Shown: positions 4,593 to 10,137 of the stretch, in pieces
How the letters are laid out: each line of letters begins with the position of its first letter
How positions within the stretch are numbered: position 1 is the first letter of the stretch
Assembly (NCBI GenBank): GCA_030666985.1
Contig: DAOUWT010000074.1
Span: forward strand, 1 to 10,137
Reading direction: 5' to 3'
DNA length: 10,137 bases
Source of the DNA: Chloroflexota bacterium
GTDB lineage: Bacteria; Chloroflexota; Anaerolineae; Anaerolineales; UBA11858
Program-made: the position numbers and the translations under genes
The notes under the pieces: model-generated
Database searches by the model: none
Told to the model about the DNA's origin: nothing
Seen by the model: the letters and a program-made list of their open reading frames with translations, nothing else

Positions 4593-7280
4593 TCATCGAA
4601 TTGCTCCCAGCAGCATTGCTTCCATCTCTGCGATGGCTTCCCCTGGGAAAAGGTAATCTCTGAAACTCCCTTTGTGCCCTTCTGAGCCGGAAGAGGCTTG
4701 CCATGGTGCTCTTATGCTATATAAAATGTCTTCAGTTTGTTTTTTTAGTTCAGTGTTTTGACTGACTTCGAGCACCTTGCGAAAATCTTCTATGGCTTCC
4801 CATCTTCTTCCAAGTTGATAGTTCGCTACTGCGCGGTTGTAATAGGAACTGTCCACCGCAGCACCTAAGCTAATGGCCATAGTATAGTCTTCTATAGCGG
4901 ATTCATGCTCCTGGAGTGCCAAGTTGACATTCCCTCGGAAATAGAAAGCGTAGCCATATTCTGGGTCATGGTCAATGGCCTGACTAAAATAGTCAATGGC
5001 CTTCTCGAGGTCTTCCTGCCGATAAGAGATCATGCCAATATAATAATAAGCGGGGGTAAAATCTGGGTTTTGGGAGATAAGGTATTCCCAATCTTCGAGA
5101 GCAGGCTCGAACTCATCTTGCTGATAATAAACCAAGGCTCTTTGGTGATAAGCGTCTAAGAAGTCGGGGTCAAGCTGAAGAGCTTCAGTTTGATCTTCGA
5201 TGGCTTTATCGTATTCCTCCAAGCGATAATAGGCCTGCCCACGGTTGTAATGTGATTGAACGACTTCTGTTTCCAGGCCAATGGCCTCGGTAAAATCATC
5301 CACTGCGGCTTCAATTTCTCCGGTTGCTAAGTAAATAGCTCCTCGGAAATAATGGGCATAGCCATGGTCTGCTTTTAGATCGATGGTTTGATTGAAGTAA
5401 TCTGTTGCGATTTCTAATTTCCCCTGAAAATAATTAGCCAAGCCTATGCTGTAATAAGCCTGAGAATATTCCGGATATTCTTCGATAACGTATTCCCAAT
5501 CAGCAATGGCGGCTGCGAATTTATCTTGTTGAAGGTAAGCCAGTCCCCGCTGGTAATAGGCATCCAAAAACTCAGGGCTAATCTCTAAGACCTTGGTGTG
5601 ATCATCAACGGCTTTCTTGTATTCCTCTAAATTGTAATATGCCAAACCTCGGTTGTAATAGGCCAAACCATATTCAGGATTCAAACGGATAGCCTCGTTG
5701 AAGTCTTCTAGGGCTAATTCGAATGTGCCAAGCCTGAGAAGTATTTCTCCTCTATTGTTCAGGGCCAACAAGAATTCGGGGGAAAGCTCTATGGCGCGGT
5801 CGTAATGAGTCTTGGCGGCTTCGAAGTCGCCTAGCGCTGTATATGACTTGCCAAGGCTGTACTGAGCCAGACTGTCACTCGCATCCAACTCTATGACACG
5901 CGTATATTCAAGGATGGCATTTTGGTGGTCTTCGGTCAAAAAATAAGCATCGCCCAAGCGTCTGTGTCCTGCTGGGTTATCAGGTTCCAGGGTCAGTACC
6001 GACTTGAAGTCTTCAATGGCTCCCTCGTAATTCTCTAAGGCCATATACGAGTTACCACGCCCAAAGAACCCCTCCGCGCTGTCAGGTGCCAAGGCAGCAA
6101 CTTGAGCGTATTCCTCAAGAGCCTCCTCGTAGTTTTTTTGCTGAAAAAGGATGTCGCCAATCTGCTTATGAATCGAGACAGCTTCAGGCTCAAGTGAAAT
6201 AACTCTATAATAATCCTCGAGGGCATGTTCATAATCTTCAATATTGCGGTAGGCGGCAGCCCGGTTTGCGTAGATAATGGGATTATCAGGTTCAGCTTTG
6301 ACAGATTGACTCCAATCGTCAATGGCTTTCTCGAATTCTTCGAGGTAAAAGAAAGCTGCCCCACGGTAAAAGTAGATGTCCGATTCGCCTCCGCTTAATT
6401 CCAAAACTACATCAAAATCCTTGGCCGCCAAACGGTAGTTTCCTATTCTGAGATAGGATATAGCACGCATCCTATAGGCCATTAAGTTGTCAGCATCTTC
6501 AGGTATGACATATTTGAGATCGTCTATAGTAACGGGATAGCTCTGATTCTCATACAAAAGATAAGCCCGTGCCAGACGAGCCTCGCTATAGTCGTTTTGA
6601 ATATCAATTGCCTTAGACAAATCATTATAAGCGTTATTGCGTAACTCTGCGTCTGATTGATTTCCAAGAGTATTACCAATTTCCGGCAAATCGCTAATGT
6701 AGGTTTTGCTAAGTTCTAAGAAAATACGATGTTCACTTTTGGTCCCCATTTTAGCAATATCTGAGGCCGTCAGCGCATGGTCATTTTCAGGAGCAAAATC
6801 AAGCACAATATCATCTTGGTCTTCAACACCAAGCTCATAGGACTGAGCTATACTAGCTTTGCGTTCGGCTGCTCTGTATAAAATATCTTCGAGCGCCAAA
6901 TAAGAAAGCGCCCGGTGGTAATAAGCTTCGGCAATATCAGGATCGCGGCTTATGACCATAGAAAGATCTGCGTTCGCAAACCCGGCCTCGCCTGCCATTA
7001 GGAAAAGTTTGCCGCGTTCCAGGTAGGCTTCGACAAGAAACGGATCTTTCTCGATGGCTAAGCTAAATTCTTGCAGGGCCAAATTGTATTCCTCGGCATC
7101 CAAGTGTTGAAGCCCTCTCTCAAGTCGCTCTTCAGCCGGCATCTCTATTTGGGCGTCCCGTTCTCTAATAGCGATAATACTTTGGACAACAGGAATAACC
7201 AATGCCAAAATGATGGCAATGGAAATGGCTAGTTGGATGGCCTTGGAATTGAGGATTATATTGATTAGTTTTCTTAGCAT
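4593..7280 (-). CDS. Membrane-anchored tetratricopeptide repeat (TPR) protein, 895 aa
   Basis: A large protein-interaction scaffold. Residues 14-36 form one hydrophobic segment after a basic N-terminus (Arg3, Lys4, Lys13); the flank after it is acidic, so the positive-inside rule puts the TPR body outside the cytoplasm. Two TPRs at about 52-119 are followed by a degenerate, insertion-containing region (120-233). An unbroken run of eighteen 34-residue units then occupies 234-845, and a roughly 50-residue tail ends the protein. The units keep the TPR pattern (small residue at 8, YxxA-like positions, Pro near 32). Residues 540-811 are two copies of a four-TPR block. TPRs bind other proteins; no enzymatic domain is seen, and the partner is unknown. 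No Shine-Dalgarno is visible before the ATG (ATTTCATCCT). The gene looks more AT-rich than pgk. It is co-oriented with the GGDEF gene, 92 bases away, and the gap is largely filled by heptamers. Confidence 0.9.
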   Translation of the reverse strand: MLRKLINIILNSKAIQLAISIAIILALVIPVVQSIIAIRERDAQIEMPAEERLERGLQHLDAEEYNLALQEFSLAIEKDPFLVEAYLERGKLFLMAGEAGFANADLSMVISRDPDIAEAYYHRALSYLALEDILYRAAERKASIAQSYELGVEDQDDIVLDFAPENDHALTASDIAKMGTKSEHRIFLELSKTYISDLPEIGNTLGNQSDAELRNNAYNDLSKAIDIQNDYSEARLARAYLLYENQSYPVTIDDLKYVIPEDADNLMAYRMRAISYLRIGNYRLAAKDFDVVLELSGGESDIYFYRGAAFFYLEEFEKAIDDWSQSVKAEPDNPIIYANRAAAYRNIEDYEHALEDYYRVISLEPEAVSIHKQIGDILFQQKNYEEALEEYAQVAALAPDSAEGFFGRGNSYMALENYEGAIEDFKSVLTLEPDNPAGHRRLGDAYFLTEDHQNAILEYTRVIELDASDSLAQYSLGKSYTALGDFEAAKTHYDRAIELSPEFLLALNNRGEILLRLGTFELALEDFNEAIRLNPEYGLAYYNRGLAYYNLEEYKKAVDDHTKVLEISPEFLDAYYQRGLAYLQQDKFAAAIADWEYVIEEYPEYSQAYYSIGLANYFQGKLEIATDYFNQTIDLKADHGYAHYFRGAIYLATGEIEAAVDDFTEAIGLETEVVQSHYNRGQAYYRLEEYDKAIEDQTEALQLDPDFLDAYHQRALVYYQQDEFEPALEDWEYLISQNPDFTPAYYYIGMISYRQEDLEKAIDYFSQAIDHDPEYGYAFYFRGNVNLALQEHESAIEDYTMAISLGAAVDSSYYNRAVANYQLGRRWEAIEDFRKVLEVSQNTELKKQTEDILYSIRAPWQASSGSEGHKGSFRDYLFPGEAIAEMEAMLLGAIR
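4848..5663 (-). repeat. Duplicated four-TPR block inside the TPR gene
   Basis: Two 408-bp blocks (5256-5663 and 4848-5255) encode residues 540-675 and 676-811. The four units match in order: YNRG..YY.LEEY, QR..Y.QQD.F, IG...Y...LE.A.DYF, and YFRG....A...E.A..D. A fifth unit at 812 again begins YYNRA, so a third round started or decayed. This indicates duplication of four units at a time, not single-unit drift. Confidence 0.8.
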
Positions 7281-7294
7281 AGGATGAAATTTTT

Positions 7295-7372
7295 ACCGTG
7301 AAACGTGAGACCGTGAAACGTAAAACGTGAAACGTGAGATTACGCAACACGCAACACGCAACACGAAACACG
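7295..7372 (-). repeat. Heptamer array filling the GGDEF-TPR gap
   Basis: Read on the minus strand, the array begins at the first base after the TAG stop of the GGDEF gene. It runs CGTGTTT, three CGTGTTG, CGTAATC, two TCACGTT, TTACGTT and TCACGGT in strict 7-base register. A single extra C at 7309 is followed by TCACGTT and TCACGGT. Only 14 bases then remain before the TPR start codon. The TCACGTT unit is shared with the array before the ABC ATPase gene. Confidence 0.85.
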
Positions 7373-8338
7373 CTATACGGGTTCCTGAACACTTCCTTCC
7401 ATTGTACACACTCGATTCCGGCCTGATTGCTTAGCGCGATAAAGGGCCATATCTGCGCGGTGGACGAGATCGTCCATGTCCCAATTTTCAGAATCGGGGG
7501 CAGGCTCACCAGGGGCAACCCTGCCAGGGCCAGCCACCCCCACCCCACCACTGACATAAACCCGAAGGTCTTCCACATCTTTTGTGAAATCAAATCTGAT
7601 TTCTGCAATGCTGGTGCGAATGCGCTCAGCAATTTTAACGGCTTCCTCTTCTGTGGTCTGACGCATGACGACCAAAAACTCTTCTCCTCCCCACCGCCCT
7701 ACCCAGTCGTAAGGACGAAGATTTTTCTCGATCTTTTTTGTCACCAAACACAACACTTTATCACCTACAAGATGCCCATAGGTGTCATTTACTTTTTTAA
7801 AATGATCAATATCGAACATGATCACACTTAGAGGAACACGCCCGTGGCTAGCCCGCTCTAGCTCTGCGCCTAACTGGTCATAGAGCGCCCGTCGGTTCAG
7901 CAATCCGGTCAGGCTGTCGTGCGTGGCCATATCCAATAAACGAGCCTGGGTTTCTTGAAGTCGCAGCTGATAGTTGAGGATGCGCTTGCCAATAGATATA
8001 CGCGCCCGCAGCTCAGGAACGCTAAAGGGCTTAACAAGATAATCATCAGCTCCCGCCTCCAGCCCCGCAACGATGTCATTTTTGTCGCTCCGTGCTGTTA
8101 AGAGAACCATGTACACATAATGCTGAAAATCGGCTTGACGCACTTTTTGGATTAGATCAACCCCCGACAAACCAGGCATGATCCAGTCGGTTATAACCAG
8201 GCTGACCTCTCCCTGGGAGATGATCTCCCAAGCCTCATCGCCCCCTGGGGCAGTGAGTATTTCGTCATTAAATACACGCAGGCTGGCCTCTATTATTTTG
8301 CGGATTACTTTTTCATCGTCAGCGATTAATATCTTCAA
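7373..8338 (-). CDS. Response regulator-GGDEF diguanylate cyclase (PleD/WspR-like)
   Basis: A cytoplasmic two-domain protein that makes cyclic di-GMP from two GTP when its receiver domain is phosphorylated by an unidentified histidine kinase. Numbering from the TTG at 8338 (321 residues), the receiver domain (1-115) has the acidic pair Asp7-Asp8, phospho-acceptor Asp51, Thr80 and Lys102. A helical linker (116-138) leads to the GGDEF domain (139-315), with DSLTGLLNRR, FDIDHFKKVND and the active-site motif GGEEF (216-220). RPYD (207-210), five residues before GGEEF, is the product-binding inhibitory I-site, so feedback control is expected. A proline- and glycine-rich insertion (AGPGRVAPGEPAPDSEN) lies in the last third. 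Start choice: TTG at 8338 gives the classic MKILIADDE beginning and lies 8 bases after GGAG; the in-frame TTG at 8344 is only 2 bases from it. No kinase gene is in the window. Confidence 0.93.
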   Translation of the reverse strand: MKILIADDEKVIRKIIEASLRVFNDEILTAPGGDEAWEIISQGEVSLVITDWIMPGLSGVDLIQKVRQADFQHYVYMVLLTARSDKNDIVAGLEAGADDYLVKPFSVPELRARISIGKRILNYQLRLQETQARLLDMATHDSLTGLLNRRALYDQLGAELERASHGRVPLSVIMFDIDHFKKVNDTYGHLVGDKVLCLVTKKIEKNLRPYDWVGRWGGEEFLVVMRQTTEEEAVKIAERIRTSIAEIRFDFTKDVEDLRVYVSGGVGVAGPGRVAPGEPAPDSENWDMDDLVHRADMALYRAKQSGRNRVCTMEGSVQEPV

Positions 8339-8346
8339 CTTCAATT

Positions 8347-8350
8347 CTCC
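8347..8350 (-). promoter_or_regulatory. Ribosome binding site deciding a TTG start
   Basis: On the minus strand, GGAG at 8350-8347 is 8 bases before the TTG at 8338 and 2 bases before another TTG at 8344. The spacing favours the inner TTG as the start of the GGDEF gene. No ATG is available near the conserved N-terminus. Confidence 0.6.
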
Positions 8351-8368
8351 GGGATGATAACTCCCTGA

Positions 8369-8399
8369 ATTATAACAGATTGGGGTGGATTGTGGACAA
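8369..8399 (-). promoter_or_regulatory. Candidate promoter of the GGDEF gene
   Basis: On the minus strand, a perfect -10 box TATAAT (8374-8369) is preceded by TTGTCC (8399-8394) as a possible -35, with a long 19-bp spacer. The implied transcript start leaves a leader of roughly 25 bases containing the GGAG. The -35 lies inside TTGTCCACA (8391-8399), which matches a DnaA-box variant; see findings. Confidence 0.55.
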
Positions 8400-8460
8400 G
8401 CGGGATTTTTTGGGGGACGTGTCTCTTTTTGGGGGGGATTGCGGCAGGGGGGATGCTGAC

Positions 8461-8532
8461 CATGCTCGAGCTGGATCGCCAGATCCAGCGGGCTGAATCC
8501 GGGGGAACTGGCGTTCCCCCTTGAGCATGCAA
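8461..8532 (+). repeat. Two-hairpin structured element, copy A
   Basis: Hairpin 1 is GCTGGATC with its complement around loop GCCA (8470-8489). Hairpin 2 is GGGGGAAC with its complement around loop TGGC (8501-8520). Both stems are 8 bp and perfect, separated by 11 bases. CATGCTC (8461-8467) and GAGCATG (8523-8529) are complementary and could close both hairpins into one branched fold. It aligns with the element at 8702-8783, whose stems differ by paired, compensatory changes. Confidence 0.8.
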
Positions 8533-8701
8533 TGGACGCAGGGGTGCGGTTCCCGCGCTGGGGCTGGCAATGCGCTACAGGGGAGCGTCTACCTTCCCCC
8601 CGGGCCTTTTCCCCCCCAGGGAGGCGCAGGGCCGAGGGCTAGCTTTCCCCCTCGCCGGGCGGCGCACCGCCTCCACCTATCCCCCAGAGGCTTTAAATCT
8701 A

Positions 8702-8783
8702 CGCTCGAGCAGGATGGCCACATCCTGCGGGCAGGGTATGCACAGGCGGGGTTCAGGGAAGTGCCCTTCCCCTTTAAGCAAAA
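8702..8783 (+). repeat. Two-hairpin structured element, copy B
   Basis: GCTCGAGC (8703-8710) is shared with copy A. Hairpin 1 is GCAGGATG with its complement around GCCA (8709-8728). Hairpin 2 is GGGAAG with its complement around TGCC (8756-8771), a 6-bp stem, followed by a C and TTTAAGC as in the other copies. The hairpins are 27 bases apart and the outer closing stem is not conserved. The element ends exactly at the pgk stop codon. Confidence 0.75.
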
Positions 8784-9962
8784 TTATTGAAGCTCGTCAA
8801 TGGCAGCCAGGCCGGGGAGTGTGGCCCCTTCCAGGACTTGCAGAAATGCCCCGCCGCCGGTGGAGATGTGGGTGAATTTGTGCGCCAGGCCCGATTGGTT
8901 GGCCGCCGCCGCGGAATCACCGCCCCCAATAATGGTCGTGGCGTCGCTTTCTGCTACGGCCTTGGCCAGGGCAAAAGTACCCCTTGCAAAAGGAGGGAAT
9001 TCGAAGACGCCCATGGGGCCGTTCCAGGTGACGGTGCCGGCGGTGGCGATGAGCGCCCCGTAAGCCTGGACGGTATCTGGGCCAATGTCCATGACCCGCC
9101 ACCCGGCTGGCACGTCCCCCAGGGGAAGGGGCACCCGCTCGGCGTCCGCGCTGAAGGCGTTGGCAATGACGACATCCACGGGTGGGGGCAGGCGATACCC
9201 GGCTTTTTCCAGGAGTTCTTTGGCAACTTGAAGGGCATCCGCTTCGACCAGGGAGTCGGCCATGGCGTATCCTTGGGCCTGGAAGAAGGTGTTAGCCATT
9301 CCGCCTCCCACTAGAATTTTATCGGCTTTGGATAGCAAGTTACGGATGGCTTTGATTTTGCCGCTTATTTTTGCTCCCCCCAAGATGGCAATATAGGGCG
9401 ATTTGGGATTAGTGGTGACTTCTCCCAGGTAGCGGATTTCTTTTTCCATGAGGAGGCCAGCCACGGTTGGCAGGTATTGAGCTACTCCGACGTTAGAGGC
9501 GTGTGAACGGTGTGCGGTCCCAAAGGCGTCGTTGACGAAGACATCGGCCAGAGAGGCCAGTTGGCGGGCCATGTTGGGGTCGTTCTTTTTTTCTCCGGCG
9601 TGAAAGCGTGTGTTTTCGAGGACTAGCACTTCCCCACTTTGGAGTTTGGCAGCGGCTTTTTGGGCTTTGGGGCCAATGCAATCTTCGGCAAAGTAGACGG
9701 GGGTATCAAGTATCTTGGCGAGGTATTCTGCCACGGGGCGGAGGGAGAGTTGGGGGTTTATTTCTCCCTTGGGGCGTCCCAGGTGTGAGGCAAGGATCAA
9801 GGATGCGCCTTGGGCCAGGATGTGCTCAATGGTCGGTAAGGCGGCCCTGATGCGGGTATCGTCGCTTACTTGACCATCTTCCAGGGGGACGTTGAAATCC
9901 ACGCGGGCTAGAACGCGTTTGCCTTGAAGGTCAATATTGGTGATGGTTTTTTTATTGAACAT
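8784..9962 (-). CDS. pgk: Phosphoglycerate kinase
   Basis: A glycolytic enzyme of the cytoplasm, moving the phosphate of 1,3-bisphosphoglycerate to ADP to give ATP and 3-phosphoglycerate. The 392 residues match the usual bacterial length. Conserved blocks in order are RVDFNVP (20-26), SHLGRP (59-64), ENTRF (116-120), NDAFGTAHRSHAS (144-156), GGAKIS (195-200) at the nucleotide site, GGGMANTF (219-226), WNGPMGVFE (313-321), GGGDS (346-350) and STGGGAFL (367-374). Substrate-binding Asp22, Asn24, Arg63, Arg119 and Arg152 are all present. The ATG is fixed by homology and by an in-frame TAG in the repeats upstream. The 12 bases before it are CCCCACCCACCC, with no Shine-Dalgarno; a heptamer array lies behind them. 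No other glycolytic gene is adjacent in the window. Confidence 0.97.
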   Translation of the reverse strand: MFNKKTITNIDLQGKRVLARVDFNVPLEDGQVSDDTRIRAALPTIEHILAQGASLILASHLGRPKGEINPQLSLRPVAEYLAKILDTPVYFAEDCIGPKAQKAAAKLQSGEVLVLENTRFHAGEKKNDPNMARQLASLADVFVNDAFGTAHRSHASNVGVAQYLPTVAGLLMEKEIRYLGEVTTNPKSPYIAILGGAKISGKIKAIRNLLSKADKILVGGGMANTFFQAQGYAMADSLVEADALQVAKELLEKAGYRLPPPVDVVIANAFSADAERVPLPLGDVPAGWRVMDIGPDTVQAYGALIATAGTVTWNGPMGVFEFPPFARGTFALAKAVAESDATTIIGGGDSAAAANQSGLAHKFTHISTGGGAFLQVLEGATLPGLAAIDELQ

Positions 9963-9974
9963 GGGTGGGTGGGG

Positions 9975-10065
9975 ATTAGGTACTAGGTACTAGGTATTAG
10001 GTATTAGGTATTAGGTATTAGGTATTAGGTATTAGGTATTAGGTATTGGGAACTAGGTACTAGTG
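9975..10065 (-). repeat. Heptamer array upstream of pgk
   Basis: Thirteen 7-base units in unbroken register. On the minus strand the main unit is ACCTAAT (eight copies, seven of them consecutive), with ACCTAGT variants on both sides and one divergent unit TCCCAAT. The array ends 12 bases before the pgk start codon. This is the most regular of the three arrays; the near-identical copies suggest recent expansion. Confidence 0.92.
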
Positions 10066-10117
10066 TACAACGGCGGAAGGATTCATGCCGTGAACTACTA
10101 GTACACGACGGCGGAAG
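10059..10117. repeat. Imperfect 21-bp direct repeat
   Basis: ACTAGTGTACAACGGCGGAAG (one base over a 20-base core; 10059-10079) recurs at 10097-10117 with 18 of 21 identical positions; the three differences lie within the five bases after ACTAGT. The copies are 38 bp apart, start to start. The first overlaps the last heptamer unit upstream of pgk. The pattern could continue beyond the window. Confidence 0.65.
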
Positions 10118-10137
10118 TCCTTGTAGGGTTAATCTGC

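Larger units (their letters stand above)
8400..8783. other. Non-coding region between pgk and the GGDEF gene
   Basis: No credible gene lies here: frames that stay open are rich in Pro, Gly and Arg, as expected from G- and C-run composition. Bases 8402-8452 hold four G runs (3, 5, 7 and 6 bases) separated by T-rich spacers. Two copies of a two-hairpin element occupy 8461-8532 and 8702-8783. Between them (8533-8701) are many C runs and a small hairpin GGCGG-CGCA-CCGCC (8658-8671). No T-rich terminator follows pgk. Confidence 0.7.

Noticed and set aside
8402..8452. G-quadruplex from four G runs
   Set aside because: The spacers are 7, 14 and 9 bases, too long for a confident call without a computed score.
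8478..8512. Kissing interaction between loops GCCA and TGGC of copy A
   Set aside because: The loops are complementary in copy A, but copy B has TGCC in the second loop, so the pairing is not preserved.
8461..8783. Integron attC sites
   Set aside because: They are palindromic, but the RYYYAAC and GTTRRRY core boxes are absent, and the recombinase in the window has no visible IntI-specific insertion.
8521..8875. Plus-strand frames of 89 and 101 codons in the hairpin region and the pgk 3' end
   Set aside because: Pro-, Gly- and Arg-rich translations come from G and C runs and hairpins; they run over the element copies and into antisense pgk.
9975..10065. CRISPR array
   Set aside because: Units are contiguous 7-mers with no spacers, and no cas gene is present.

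Overview
The window looks like a chromosomal segment of a mid-GC, free-living bacterium. The best guess is a member of the Chloroflexota (Anaerolineae-like). This rests on the ABC exporter type, the Yip1-like protein, the large TPR protein and the style of short tandem repeats between genes. It is an inference: no rRNA or other taxonomic marker is present.

Layout. Plus strand: the 3' end of a tyrosine recombinase (1-744); an intergenic stretch with octamer and heptamer repeats; a tightly overlapping three-gene ABC export operon (ATPase 998-2002, permease 1999-2784, permease 2774-3580); a leader with a candidate promoter and two near-identical palindromes; and a Yip1-family membrane protein (3848-4426). 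The Yip1 gene is followed by a small hairpin and a 15-bp bidirectional terminator (4473-4509). Minus strand: a membrane-anchored protein with about 21 TPR units (4593-7280); directly upstream of it a response regulator-GGDEF diguanylate cyclase (7373-8338); a 445-base non-coding region rich in hairpins; and phosphoglycerate kinase, pgk (8784-9962).

How the genes work together. The ATPase and two permeases form one predicted exporter of unknown substrate. The GGDEF protein and the TPR protein are co-oriented, 92 bases apart, and may be co-transcribed. The GGDEF gene has its own candidate promoter. pgk is a stand-alone glycolytic gene. Nothing links the recombinase functionally to its neighbours.

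The most unusual content is between the genes. (1) Three genes (ABC ATPase, TPR protein, pgk) are each preceded by arrays of 7-bp units that run up to or close to the start codon, and none of the three has a visible Shine-Dalgarno sequence. The permease, Yip1 and GGDEF genes have no such array and do have one. (2) Octamer arrays follow the stop codons of the recombinase and the last permease. (3) A two-hairpin element occurs twice at 8461-8783 with compensatory base changes in its stems, and its second hairpin occurs alone after the Yip1 gene. This is the best candidate for an undescribed structured element. (4) The Yip1 leader carries two palindromes exactly 40 bp apart, the second followed by a T-rich tract.
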